From Duganella sp. Leaf126 (GTDB taxonomy: Bacteria; Pseudomonadota; Gammaproteobacteria; Burkholderiales; Burkholderiaceae_D): a DNA stretch of 64,000 bases. Position 1 is the stretch's first letter; each line of letters opens with the position of its first letter. Shown one piece after another: positions 55,158-63,988 of the stretch. The stretch spans positions 187,199-251,198 of the forward strand of contig NZ_LMNW01000023.1 of the NCBI RefSeq assembly GCF_001423125.1. The letters are read 5' to 3'. The notes beneath the pieces are model-generated. The model ran no database searches and was not told where the DNA came from. It saw only the letters and a list, made by a program, of their open reading frames with translations. The translations under genes and the position numbers were made by a program.

Positions 55158-56464
55158 TCGCCGACGCCTTGCGCAATCTCGAGCTGGGCAGCGTTCCCAT
55201 GGCCACCCCCACGGGTCGCCTGGTGGGCGCGTCCGGCTTGCTGCTCGAGGCGGTCGGCTGTCCCCTGCACACGGGCCAGCGGTGCCAGATCGAAACCGTC
55301 AGCGGCGACTGGCTCGACGCCCAGGTGGTCGGGTTCCGCGACAAGGTGTCGTACCTGATGCCGTTCAAGAAGGCGATCGGCCTGACCACCGGCGCGCGCG
55401 TGCTGCCGTCGCCGGACAAGGTCAACCTGCAGATCGGCGCCGGCTGGCTCGGCCGCATGGTCAATGGCCTCGGCGAGCCGCTCGACGGCCTGGGCAAGCT
55501 GAGCGGCGATTTTCCGCTCGAAGCGCAGCCGCCGCGCATCAATCCGCTGAAAAAGAAGCCGGTGTCCGAGCCGCTCGATGTCGGCGTGCGCGCGATCAAT
55601 GCCATGCTGACGCTGGGCCGTGGCCAGCGGGTCGGCCTGATGGCCGGTTCCGGCGTCGGCAAATCGGTGCTGCTGGGCCTGATGACGCGGCAGACCGTGG
55701 CCGACGTGGTGGTGGTGGGCCTGATCGGCGAACGCTCGCGCGAGGTGCGCGAGTTTGTCGAACTGTCGCTGGGCAAGGACGGCCTGCAGAAGTCGGTGCT
55801 GGTGATCGCGCCGGCCGACGAGAGCCCGCTGATGCGCATCATGGCGACCGAGCTGTGCCATTCGATCGCCGCCCACTACCGCGACCAGGGCAAGAACGTG
55901 CTGCTGCTGGTCGATTCGCTGACCCGCTACGCGATGGCGCTGCGCGAGGTGGCGCTGGCGCTGGGCGAACCGCCGGCCACCAAGGGCTATCCGCCGTCGG
56001 TGTTCTCGGCCCTGCCCCAGCTGGTGGAGTCGGCCGGCAACGGCGAGAACCCGGTCGGCAGCATGAGCGCCATCTACACCGTGCTGGCCGAGGGCGACGA
56101 CCAGCAGGACCCGGTGGTGGACACGGCGCGCGCGATCCTGGACGGCCACATCGTGCTGACGCGCGAACTGGCCGAGCGCGGCCATTACCCGGCGATCGAC
56201 ATCGGCCAGTCGATCAGCCGCTGCATGGCCCAGGTGATCACGCCGGCCCACATGCAGGCGGCGCGCGCGCTCAAGTCCAGCATGTCGCGCCACGAGCGCG
56301 TGCGCGACCTGATACCGCTGGGCGCCTACGTGCCGGGCGCCGACCCGGTCACCGACAAGGCCGTGATGCTGCACCCGCGCGTCGAACAGTTCCTGTGCCA
56401 GGGCACCAAGGAAGAAGCGCCGTACGCGCCGTGCATCGACCAGCTCGAACTGCTGATGAAGTGA
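55154..56464 (+). CDS. fliI: Flagellum-specific export ATPase FliI
   Basis: 436 aa from a GTG overlapping the fliH stop. Walker A 'GSGVGKSVLLG' (165-175), Walker B 'VLLLVDSLTRYAMALREVAL' (split), 'GEPPATKGYPPSVFSALPQLVESAG' (split). F1-beta-like hexameric ATPase that primes substrate unfolding and export. Every catalytic feature is intact. Confidence 0.97.
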   Translation: MIADALRNLELGSVPMATPTGRLVGASGLLLEAVGCPLHTGQRCQIETVSGDWLDAQVVGFRDKVSYLMPFKKAIGLTTGARVLPSPDKVNLQIGAGWLGRMVNGLGEPLDGLGKLSGDFPLEAQPPRINPLKKKPVSEPLDVGVRAINAMLTLGRGQRVGLMAGSGVGKSVLLGLMTRQTVADVVVVGLIGERSREVREFVELSLGKDGLQKSVLVIAPADESPLMRIMATELCHSIAAHYRDQGKNVLLLVDSLTRYAMALREVALALGEPPATKGYPPSVFSALPQLVESAGNGENPVGSMSAIYTVLAEGDDQQDPVVDTARAILDGHIVLTRELAERGHYPAIDIGQSISRCMAQVITPAHMQAARALKSSMSRHERVRDLIPLGAYVPGADPVTDKAVMLHPRVEQFLCQGTKEEAPYAPCIDQLELLMK

Positions 56465-56489
56465 AACCTGCTGAGAAGGGAACCATCTT

Positions 56490-56921
56490 ATGAGCCAGCA
56501 CAACCTCCGCAACCTGACCACCCTGGTGGCGCTGCGCAACACCGAGGTCGAGCGCCTGCAGACCGAGATGGCCGAAAAGGCCAGCGTGCGCGACCGCTAT
56601 CAGAAAAACCTCGAACGCCTGACCGGGCTGTACGTGAACACCGGCGCCAGCGGCAACCTGCACCCTGCCCTGGCCGGCAATTGCGGCGACTACAAGCAGG
56701 CTGTCATGGCGATGGCGGACAACCACCGGGTGGACCTGCACCTGCACGAGGCCGACATGGCAGTGTCGCAACAGGCGCTCAACGCGGCCTGGGCGCGGCG
56801 CGAGGTGCTGGGCAAGGTGCTCGACAAGCAGCACCGGGCGGTACAAAAGCAGCAACATGCGAAAGAACGCAAGCAGCATGACGAACTGGCAACGCAATCG
56901 TGGTGGCGCGGACAAAAGTAA
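56490..56921 (+). CDS. fliJ: Flagellar export protein FliJ
   Basis: 143 aa, almost wholly helical and charged, predicted two-helix coiled coil ('LVALRNTEVERLQTEMAEKASVRDRYQKNLERL' split; C-terminal 'VLDKQHRAVQKQQHAKERKQHDELA' split). This is the form of FliJ, the gamma-like stalk that inserts in the FliI ring. Placed 25 bp after fliI with an AGAAGGGAA site. Last gene of this unit. Confidence 0.85.
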   Translation: MSQHNLRNLTTLVALRNTEVERLQTEMAEKASVRDRYQKNLERLTGLYVNTGASGNLHPALAGNCGDYKQAVMAMADNHRVDLHLHEADMAVSQQALNAAWARREVLGKVLDKQHRAVQKQQHAKERKQHDELATQSWWRGQK

Positions 56922-56992
56922 GCGGTCGATGACGCTGGCGTCCGGCGCCGGCAAATGTGACACGGGTGCGACGTCCGCGCAACACTCGAAAA

Positions 56993-57038
56993 ATAGTTAA
57001 AAAACTTTTCATAGGGAAACGCCTTAGGTCGCCTTGTA
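56993..57038 (+). promoter_or_regulatory. fliD upstream region (candidate promoter)
   Basis: A/T block AATAGTTAAAAAACTTTTC followed by TCGCCTTGTA (57029-57038), 38 bp before the fliD ATG. The decamer also occurs upstream of flagellin, suggesting shared control of the late genes. The sigma factor is not established. Confidence 0.4.
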
Positions 57039-57076
57039 ACAGGGTACACTCACTTATAGTTTCCAGGAGCAACAAA

Positions 57077-58471
57077 ATGGCCACCATCACCAGCCCGACT
57101 TACGACCCGCAAACCACCGCCACCAACCTGGCCAACGCGTCCATCAAGGCGCCGCAAGCGATGCTGGACGCGCAGCTGGCCAAGGACAAGGCGAACACGG
57201 CGGCGATGAACACGCTCGGCAACGCCCTGTCGGCATTCCAGAACGCGATCACCGCGCTGACCGGCACCAGCAAGACCATCAGCTCGCTCGGCGCCAGCTT
57301 CAGCAATACCGCCATCGCCACCGGCACGGCCGGACCGAAGGCGACTGCCAGCAGCTATTCCTTCTACGTCGAGCAGGTGGCCACGGCCGGCCAGGTGTCG
57401 TACGGCATCCGCAATGGCCTGTCGCCCAATAATGGCAAACTGAACATCACGCTCGGCGACAACTCGGTGATCCAGGTCGATCTGTCCACCGCCAACACCG
57501 ACAACAACGGTGAACTGACGCCCAAGGAAATCGCCGCCGCCATCAATGGCTCGTCCAACAATGCCGGCAAGCTGACCGCGTCCACCATCACGGTCAACGG
57601 CGCCACCCGCCTGGTGCTGACCTCCACCGCCACCGGCAAGGAAGCCGGGGTGGACAGCATCGCCCTCTCGGGCGCCACCGACGCCGACCTCAGCGCCGAC
57701 CTGTCGAACCAGACCGTGCTGACGGCAGCCAACAATGCCGTGGTCTGGTCCGGTCCGAAAACCACGGGTACGCGGATCGAGCAGGCCAGCAATACCTTCA
57801 ACGTCATCGACGATGTCAGCTTCACCGTCAACCAGGCGCAGGGCGCCAGCGACGCACCGGTCACGCTCAAGGTGGGTGCCGACAGCGCCACCACCACGGC
57901 CAACGTGCAGTCCTTCGTTACCGCGTACAACACCCTGTTTAACGCCGTCAAGGCGCTGACCATCGCCGGCAATGCGGCCAACGGCGTCACGCCCGGCGTG
58001 CTGAGCAGCGACACCGCCGTCAAGGCCCTGCGCGACCAGCTGAGCACGGCACTGCGCGCGGCCACCGGCGGCCAGTCGCTGGTCGGCTACGGCATCACCG
58101 GCAACCGCGACGGCACGCTGTCGCTCGATACGAGCCGCCTGACCAAGGCGGTCGCCGCCAACCCGGGCGGGCTGGACAAGCTGTTCGGCAGCGCCTCGAC
58201 GCTGGGCCTGAACGACAGCGGCGTGCTGGGCACGATGAACAAGGTGATCGACAACTGGACCGACCTGTCGAAAGGCGTGATCGCCGCCCGCAAGACCGCC
58301 AGCACCAAGCTGCAGGGTCAGCTGGCCGACCGCCAGGCAGCGCTGCAGAGCCAGTTCGACAGCGCCTACCGCCGCTACCTGACGCAATTCACGAGCCTGC
58401 AGCAGCTGCAGTCGTCGATGACCAACACCTCCAACCTGTTTACGGAGTTGTTCTCGAGTAGCAAGAACTAA
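57077..58471 (+). CDS. fliD: Flagellar filament cap protein FliD (LafB-type)
   Basis: 464 aa from 'MATITSPTYDPQTTATNLAN', with CAGGAGC upstream; the frame extends upstream without support. The N-terminal HAP2 helix, Ala/Thr/Ser-rich central domains ('FYVEQVATAGQVSYGI') and C-terminal coiled region ('RYLTQFTSLQQLQSSM', 'NLFTELFSSSKN') fit the family. It forms the pentameric cap that folds flagellin at the tip. In Vibrio lateral loci lafA and lafB adjoin; here they are 14 kb apart but share an upstream decamer. Confidence 0.93.
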   Translation: MATITSPTYDPQTTATNLANASIKAPQAMLDAQLAKDKANTAAMNTLGNALSAFQNAITALTGTSKTISSLGASFSNTAIATGTAGPKATASSYSFYVEQVATAGQVSYGIRNGLSPNNGKLNITLGDNSVIQVDLSTANTDNNGELTPKEIAAAINGSSNNAGKLTASTITVNGATRLVLTSTATGKEAGVDSIALSGATDADLSADLSNQTVLTAANNAVVWSGPKTTGTRIEQASNTFNVIDDVSFTVNQAQGASDAPVTLKVGADSATTTANVQSFVTAYNTLFNAVKALTIAGNAANGVTPGVLSSDTAVKALRDQLSTALRAATGGQSLVGYGITGNRDGTLSLDTSRLTKAVAANPGGLDKLFGSASTLGLNDSGVLGTMNKVIDNWTDLSKGVIAARKTASTKLQGQLADRQAALQSQFDSAYRRYLTQFTSLQQLQSSMTNTSNLFTELFSSSKN

Positions 58472-58561
58472 ACGGTAGCAGAATTAACCGGCATCGCAGG
58501 CACCATCAGCGCAACCATCCCGGGCGGCCAACACCGCCTTCCATCCAGTACGGTGAACACC

Positions 58562-58957
58562 ATGTTGAACCACGAAGCTTACAGCAGTTACCACGCCACC
58601 AACCTCGACGCGCAGGTCGCCCGCGCCTCGCCGGTCGAACTGGTGCTGGTATTGACCGACGGCCTGCTCGAAGAGCTGGCGCGCGCACGCGGCCACATCG
58701 TCGGCAAGCGCTACGAGCTCAAGGCAATCAGCCTGAACAAGTGCACCGACATCATCAACGGCCTGTCGAGCTCGCTCGACTACGACCACGGCGGCGAGGT
58801 CGTCAAGAACCTCGGCCGCCTGTACGAATACTGCGCCAGCCGCCTGTATACGGCAGGCATCAACCTCGATCCGCTGGTGATCGATGAAGTCGTCGCCCTG
58901 CTGACTACCATCAAGAAAGGCTGGCTCGGCGTCCAGGCCAAGGCCCATGGTGGATAG
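58562..58957 (+). CDS. fliS: Flagellin export chaperone FliS (LafC-type)
   Basis: 131 aa from 'MLNHEAYSSYHATNLDAQ'; a GTG three codons earlier is possible. FliS signatures: 'ASPVELVLVLTDGLLEEL', 'KAISLNKCTDIINGLSSSLDYDHGGEVVKNLGRLYEYC' (split). It binds the flagellin C-terminus and keeps it unfolded for export. Overlaps the next gene by 11 bp. Confidence 0.93.
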   Translation: MLNHEAYSSYHATNLDAQVARASPVELVLVLTDGLLEELARARGHIVGKRYELKAISLNKCTDIINGLSSSLDYDHGGEVVKNLGRLYEYCASRLYTAGINLDPLVIDEVVALLTTIKKGWLGVQAKAHGG

Positions 58958-59267
58958 ACAACGCACGCTGCTGTCGCTGACACAGAAAATGCATGCCGCC
59001 GTCAGCGCGGAAGACTGGCCGATGCTGGCCTCGCTCGACACGCTGCTGGCATCGACCCTGCCGCAGATGGCCGCCCAAGGGCCGTGGGACGCCGCCGAAA
59101 AGGCCGCGCTCTCCGCCCTGTACCAGATACACCAGGAAGCCGCCCGCCGCTGCGGCCTTGCAACAGCCGAACTCGGCCGCAAGCTCAGCGCACTGCAGGC
59201 ACATAAAGAAGGCTTGCTCGCTTACGCACTCGACAGCGAGCTGGCAGAAAGTGGATATACCGTATGA
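58947..59267 (+). CDS. FliT-like flagellar chaperone (LafD position)
   Basis: 106 aa, all-helical, starting 'MVDRQRTLLSLTQKMHAAVS'. Size and shape match FliT/LafD-type chaperones, which bind FliD. Sequence conservation in this family is low, so the call rests largely on its position between fliS and fliK, as lafD in Vibrio. It overlaps fliS by 11 bp and fliK by ATGA. Confidence 0.7.
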   Translation: MVDRQRTLLSLTQKMHAAVSAEDWPMLASLDTLLASTLPQMAAQGPWDAAEKAALSALYQIHQEAARRCGLATAELGRKLSALQAHKEGLLAYALDSELAESGYTV

Positions 59268-60787
59268 ACATGATCATCAACAGCCCGGTCCGCACAGGCG
59301 GCAGCGGCGGCGCCGGCGGCATTGCAGCCGGTGCCGGCAGTATTAGTGCGGCCACCAGCACCGACCTGCCGGTCGGCAGTGCCGGCAGCCGCGCCGGCAC
59401 GCCCAACGCCGCAGGCACGGCAGCCACGGCAACGACTGCGACCACAGCGACAGCGGCTGCCGCAGCGAACAGCGCCGCCCCCTCGTTTTCGCGCATGATG
59501 GGCGCGGCAGGCCGGGCCGACGCCACCGATGGCGAGCGCGCCGATACCGACGACGGCCACCAGGCCGATGCCACCGCTGCCGGCGCCACGCCGGCAGATC
59601 CGGCCACCGTGCTGCCGATCCTGACCGGCAGCCAGGCCATGGCCGCCCTGGCGCCGTTGTTCGCGCCTTCGACCGCCGCCGCTGCTGCGCCGGATGCAGC
59701 CAGCGCTGCCGATGGCGCTGACGACACGGCAGGCAGCACCACGTCCGGCGCTGCCGCGGTGGACACCGTTGCCGGCCGTAGCGCCGGCGCCGCCCTGTCC
59801 GCCTCGGCAACCACCTTCAATCTGCAGGCGGCCACGATTGCCGTCACGGCGCCAGCGGCCGGTACTGCTGCGCTGCAGGGCGCCGGCCAGCTGGCGCAGC
59901 GGGCCGCAGCGACGGCGAGCGGCCTGGCCACCGCCGTTGCTGCCGGCTCCGCCCCAGCTGCACCGGCCATGGCATTCAATCCGGCGCTGGCCGCCAACGC
60001 CGCCGCCCTGCCGCAACAACAGGCGCTCGCCGCCAGCGCTGCTGCCACAGCTGCCACCGCTGCCGGCGATGCGGGCGCCACCCCGCTGCCGGCGGCAGCG
60101 GACGCCACAGCGCGCGCCATCGCTGCCGGCGCCGACCGTGCCGCTGCAGCAGCGCCCGTCGTGACCGCAGCCACCGCCAACGGCGCCAGCGGTTCCGCGC
60201 CCGGCCGGGAAGACGGCCAGGGCAGCGGCAAGTTCGCTGCCACGCTGGCCGCTGCCGGTGCGCAGCCGACTGCGGCCACCGCGCTGGCCGCGCCAGGCAA
60301 CGCCGGCACCGCCGGCGCCGGCACGCTCAGCCTGACCGGTGCGCCGGAACAGTGGCAGCAGCCGCTGCGCGAAGCGCTCGGCGATCGCCTGCAACTGAAT
60401 TTGCAGCGCAATAACAACCAGGCCCTAATCCGCCTCGATCCGCCGAACATGGGCAGCATCGAGATTTCGATCCGCCAGAGCGCCGGGGCACTGCAAGTCA
60501 ACCTGGCGGCCAGCAACAGCGAAGTGCTGCGCCAGCTCAACGCCATCGGCGACACCGTGCGCCAGGACCTGTCGGGCCGCCAGTTCAGCGACGTCGCGGT
60601 CACGGTCACCGGCGTGCGCCAGTCGGCCCAGCCCCAGGCGCAGTCGTTTGCCCAGGCGCAGGCCGACGGCGGTCGCCAGCAGCAACAGGAACAGGAGCGC
60701 CGCGAGCAGGAAAGCGCGCGCAGCCCGAACCGCGCGCTGTACCAGGACCACGCCGGCCCGACTTTCGCCATGAACGACCAGGAGTAA
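59264..60787 (+). CDS. fliK: Hook-length control protein FliK (LafE-type)
   Basis: 507 aa. The first ~370 residues are extremely Ala-rich with Gly and Thr, low complexity and probably disordered, as expected for a molecular ruler. The C-terminal domain is clear: 'LREALGDRLQLNLQRNNNQA', 'LIRLDPPNMGSIEISIRQS', 'LRQLNAIGDTVRQDLSGRQF'. A Gln/Arg/Glu-rich tail follows. FliK measures the hook and triggers the FlhB switch. It overlaps the FliT-like gene. A second FliK-like protein is encoded at 43239. Confidence 0.9.
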   Translation: MNMIINSPVRTGGSGGAGGIAAGAGSISAATSTDLPVGSAGSRAGTPNAAGTAATATTATTATAAAAANSAAPSFSRMMGAAGRADATDGERADTDDGHQADATAAGATPADPATVLPILTGSQAMAALAPLFAPSTAAAAAPDAASAADGADDTAGSTTSGAAAVDTVAGRSAGAALSASATTFNLQAATIAVTAPAAGTAALQGAGQLAQRAAATASGLATAVAAGSAPAAPAMAFNPALAANAAALPQQQALAASAAATAATAAGDAGATPLPAAADATARAIAAGADRAAAAAPVVTAATANGASGSAPGREDGQGSGKFAATLAAAGAQPTAATALAAPGNAGTAGAGTLSLTGAPEQWQQPLREALGDRLQLNLQRNNNQALIRLDPPNMGSIEISIRQSAGALQVNLAASNSEVLRQLNAIGDTVRQDLSGRQFSDVAVTVTGVRQSAQPQAQSFAQAQADGGRQQQQEQERREQESARSPNRALYQDHAGPTFAMNDQE

Positions 60788-60794
60788 TGTGTAG

Positions 60795-61277
60795 ATGAAC
60801 AAGAAAATAATCGTCGCGATCGCGCTGGTGGTAGTGGTCGGTGCGGCCGTGGCCGGCGGTGCATTCTGGTACCTGTCCAAGGGCGCCGAGCACGCGCAGG
60901 AAGCCGATGACAAGGCGGGCAAGAAGCCGGCCAAGAAGGAAGAGAAGAAGAAGGAAGGCCCGCCGAAGTACCTGACGGTGGACAAGGTCATCATCATGCT
61001 CAAGCGCCAGCCCGGCGACACCAGCACCCACTACATGTCGGCCGACCTGGTGATCACCACCGATGAAAAGTCGGCCGGCCAGGCCAAGGAGCATTTGCCG
61101 ATGTTGCGCAGCGTTGCCGTGCGCACCCTGTCGAACCTGCCGATGGCCACTGCCCAGACCATGACCATCGACCAGTTCGCCGCCGAGCTGAACAAGGCCT
61201 TCGACGCAGCATACGAACACGATGGCATCGAGAAGCCGTTTTCCGAAGTCATGATCGGCAAACTCATCATTGAGTAA
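60795..61277 (+). CDS. fliL: Flagellar basal body-associated protein FliL (LafF-type)
   Basis: 160 aa. An N-terminal membrane helix (about 4-27, 'IIVAIALVVVVGAAVAGGAF') is followed by a Lys/Glu-rich linker ('KAGKKPAKKEEKKKEG'), then the periplasmic FliL domain ('YLTVDKVIIMLKRQPGD', 'MLRSVAVRTLSNLPM', 'EKPFSEVMIGKLIIE'). FliL supports stator function and, in lateral systems, surface sensing. Confidence 0.93.
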   Translation: MNKKIIVAIALVVVVGAAVAGGAFWYLSKGAEHAQEADDKAGKKPAKKEEKKKEGPPKYLTVDKVIIMLKRQPGDTSTHYMSADLVITTDEKSAGQAKEHLPMLRSVAVRTLSNLPMATAQTMTIDQFAAELNKAFDAAYEHDGIEKPFSEVMIGKLIIE

Positions 61278-61310
61278 GCCGCGGCAAGCATGGTCAACAG
61301 TGGAGCGGGC

Positions 61311-62048
61311 ATGGCCTATGTAGAGCAGTTCGGCAATGCGTATGCGGAGGGTTACGGCGATGGCGATGGCGCGGTCGCCGTGCACAGTCCGGCCGACGAG
61401 CAGAAATACCTGGTGGCGTATGCGCCGCTGGTCAAGCGCATCGTGCGCCAGCTCAACTCGCAGGTGGCGGGCGCGATCGACCGCGACGACATGGAGCAGA
61501 TCGGGCTGATGGGCCTGCTCGAAGCGCTGCGCCGCTACGGCACGCCGGACGAGACTTTCGGCAGCTACGCCAGCCTGCGCATCCGCGGCGCCATCCTCGA
61601 CGAACTGCGGCGCCAGGACTGGCGCCCGCGCGCGGTGCGCCAGCAAAGCCACAAGCTGCGCGATGGCGTGCGCGCGCTGACGCGCAAGCTGGGCCGCGAA
61701 CCGAGCGACCAGGAAATCATGACCGGGCTCGGCTTGACGACCGACCAGCTGCAGGCCTACCAGCTCGACGAAAACGCCGAGCTGATCGCCAGTTTCGACG
61801 AAGTGCTGCAGGAGTCGGTCGGCCAGGACAGCACGCCGGGCCCGGAAGAGCAGCTGATGGTGCGGCGCAGCCTGGAACAGGCGCTGCGCAGTCTCGACGA
61901 GCGCGAGCAGCGGGTCGTGCAGATGTATTACGAATTCGAACTGAGCTACAAGGAAATCGCCGCCGTGCTGGACCTCACCGACGCCCGCGTTTGCCAGCTC
62001 AACAAGGCGGCCCTGAACAAAATGAAGGCCGTGCTGCAAGCCGCGTGA
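61311..62048 (+). CDS. fliA: RNA polymerase sigma factor FliA (sigma-28, LafS-type)
   Basis: 245 aa from an ATG with GGAG 5 bp upstream; an ATG at 61290 adds seven residues with a poorer site. Sigma-28 regions: 'YAPLVKRIVRQL', region 2 'IDRDDMEQIGLMGLLEALRRY' (split), 'SYASLRIRGAILDELRRQDW' (split), region 3 'KLGREPSDQEI', region 4 'MYYEFELSYKEIAAVLDLTDARVCQL' (split). It drives late flagellar genes. Being inside this locus, it likely serves this system specifically, as LafS does in Vibrio. Confidence 0.95.
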   Translation: MAYVEQFGNAYAEGYGDGDGAVAVHSPADEQKYLVAYAPLVKRIVRQLNSQVAGAIDRDDMEQIGLMGLLEALRRYGTPDETFGSYASLRIRGAILDELRRQDWRPRAVRQQSHKLRDGVRALTRKLGREPSDQEIMTGLGLTTDQLQAYQLDENAELIASFDEVLQESVGQDSTPGPEEQLMVRRSLEQALRSLDEREQRVVQMYYEFELSYKEIAAVLDLTDARVCQLNKAALNKMKAVLQAA

Positions 62049-62100
62049 CGGCTGTGTCACGGCGACGTATCAAGAAAATGACGCGGAAAGGCGACTCATC

Positions 62101-63018
62101 ATGCAGCAACTAGTAGGCATACTCATCGTTTTAGCCAGCGTCTTCGGCGGCTTTGCCCTGATGGGCGGCACCTTCCACCAGATCTGGCACCCGCTGGAGC
62201 TGGTGGTGATCGGCGGCGCCGGCCTCGGCGCGCTGGTGCTCGGCAACCCGACCCACGTTCTCAAGGAACTGGGCACGCAGATCAAGAAGATCATGACGCG
62301 CAAGAAGTACGACTCGGAATTCCAGCGCCAGTTGCTGCTGCTGATGTACGAGCTGCTGCAGCTGGCCGCCGGCGGCCTGAAAGCGCTCGACGCCCACGTC
62401 GAAGCGCCCAAAGACAGCCCGCTGTTCCAGCGCTACCCGCGCGTGCTCGACGAGCCGAAACTGCTGGCCTTTATCGTCGATAACTTCCGCCTGATGGCCA
62501 TGGGCAAGATCAACGCGCACGAACTCGAAGGCGTGCTGGACCAGGAACTGGAGGCGCTGCACACCGAGCTCGAACAGCCGGCCAAATCGCTGGGCAAGAT
62601 CGGCGAGGCGATGCCCGGTTTCGGCATTCTGGCCGCCGTGCTCGGCATCGTGATCACCATGAGCACGGTCAGCCAGGGCGCGACCTCGGGCGAGATCGCC
62701 GAGCACGTGGGCGCCGCCATGGTCGGCACCTTCATCGGCATCTTCCTGTGCTACGGCCTGATCGACCCGCTGTGCAACATGATGAAGCAGCTGGTCAACC
62801 AGGAAGCGTCGAACAAGGAAACCGTCAAGGTGGTGCTGGTCACCCACGTGGCCGGCAAGCCGCCGCTGCTGGCGATCGACTCGGGCCGCCGCCTGGTGCC
62901 GCTGAATATCAAGCCGAGCTTTGCCCAGCTCGAGCGCTGGATCAACGATCTGGAAGGCCGCGACAGCGAGCCGGCCGATGACAGCCGCCGGGGAGGTCGT
63001 GGTGCTAAAGCCGCATGA
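62101..63018 (+). CDS. motA: Flagellar motor stator protein MotA (LafT-type)
   Basis: 305 aa, four membrane helices. 'LELVVIGGAGLGALVLGNP' and 'GFGILAAVLGIVITMSTV' with the conserved Pro, then 'GAAMVGTFIGIFLCYGLIDPL' (split) with the second Pro. In the cytoplasmic loop, positions matching Arg90 and Glu98 of E. coli MotA read Ala and Asp by eye ('ALDAHVEAPKDSPLF'). Non-enteric MotA proteins commonly vary here. Stator with MotB, whose start overlaps. Confidence 0.95.
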   Translation: MQQLVGILIVLASVFGGFALMGGTFHQIWHPLELVVIGGAGLGALVLGNPTHVLKELGTQIKKIMTRKKYDSEFQRQLLLLMYELLQLAAGGLKALDAHVEAPKDSPLFQRYPRVLDEPKLLAFIVDNFRLMAMGKINAHELEGVLDQELEALHTELEQPAKSLGKIGEAMPGFGILAAVLGIVITMSTVSQGATSGEIAEHVGAAMVGTFIGIFLCYGLIDPLCNMMKQLVNQEASNKETVKVVLVTHVAGKPPLLAIDSGRRLVPLNIKPSFAQLERWINDLEGRDSEPADDSRRGGRGAKAA

Positions 63019-63973
63019 CAAGGGCCATGACCAGACCATCGTCAAGCGCGGTGGCGGCAAGCACAAGCACGACGATCACGGCGGCGCCTGGAAAGTCGCG
63101 TTCGCGGACTTCTGCCTGGCGCTGATGTGCCTGTTCCTGGTGCTGTGGCTGATCGCGGCCCGCAACACCGAGGCGCTGGAACAGGTGATGACCGAGTCCG
63201 ACGGCGCCAAGACCGACCAGGGCAAGGGCGTGATGCCCGAGCAGGTCGGCGGCCCGCGCGGCAGCCTGATCGACCGCTTCCCGATGCCGCACACGGGCAG
63301 CACCGACACGCCCGGTGAAAAGCTGGCCCAGGGCGAACCGTCGGCAGCCGCCACCGACGCCAAGGTCAAGTACGACAGCCCGGACGACCTGCAGGCGCTG
63401 TCGAAAGCGCTGACCAAGATGAGCGCCGACTTCGGCCTGACCTCGAACCTGGAAGCGCTGGTGACGCCGTACGGCTTGCGCGTGATGCTGCACGATACCG
63501 ACCGCCAGGGCATGTTCGTGCGCGGCAGCGCCGTGCCGACCGACAAGTTCCGCGCGCTGCTGCGCAAGATGGGTCCGCTGTTTGCGAAGATGGAAAACCA
63601 GATGCTGATCGTCGGCCACACCGATTCGCTGCAGTACGCGGACACCAGCTATGCAGCGTTCTCGAACTGGACGCTGTCGGCCAACCGCGCCATGTCGGCC
63701 CGCGCCCAGCTGCTGGCCGGCAGCATGAACCCGCAATCGGTGCTGCAGGTGGTGGGCATGGCCGACCGCGCGCCGCTCGACGTCAAGCGCGCCGACGCCG
63801 GCGTCAACCGCCGCATCGAACTGCTGATCCTGACCACCACCCAGGCCAAGACCATCGCTGCCATGTTCGGCATGCCGGACCACACGGTGCCGCTGACCGA
63901 GCAGATCCATACCGCCCTGCCCGATCCCGGCCTGCTGCAAAAACTGCGCGACACGCTCGGACGCAACAACTGA
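63002..63973 (+). CDS. motB: Flagellar motor stator protein MotB (LafU-type)
   Basis: 323 aa from a GTG with GGGAGG five bases upstream, overlapping the motA end by 17 bp. A His/Lys/Asp-rich N-terminus ('GGGKHKHDDHGG', 17-28) precedes the single membrane helix 'AFADFCLALMCLFLVLWL', with the proton-binding Asp36. A periplasmic plug/linker follows, then an OmpA-type peptidoglycan-binding domain ('LIVGHTDSLQYAD', 'SNWTLSANRAMSARAQLL' split, 'ADAGVNRRIELLI'). Asp in this helix and MotB-type sequence predict proton drive. Confidence 0.95.
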   Translation: MLKPHDKGHDQTIVKRGGGKHKHDDHGGAWKVAFADFCLALMCLFLVLWLIAARNTEALEQVMTESDGAKTDQGKGVMPEQVGGPRGSLIDRFPMPHTGSTDTPGEKLAQGEPSAAATDAKVKYDSPDDLQALSKALTKMSADFGLTSNLEALVTPYGLRVMLHDTDRQGMFVRGSAVPTDKFRALLRKMGPLFAKMENQMLIVGHTDSLQYADTSYAAFSNWTLSANRAMSARAQLLAGSMNPQSVLQVVGMADRAPLDVKRADAGVNRRIELLILTTTQAKTIAAMFGMPDHTVPLTEQIHTALPDPGLLQKLRDTLGRNN

Positions 63974-63988
63974 CGCTAGAATAAAGCC

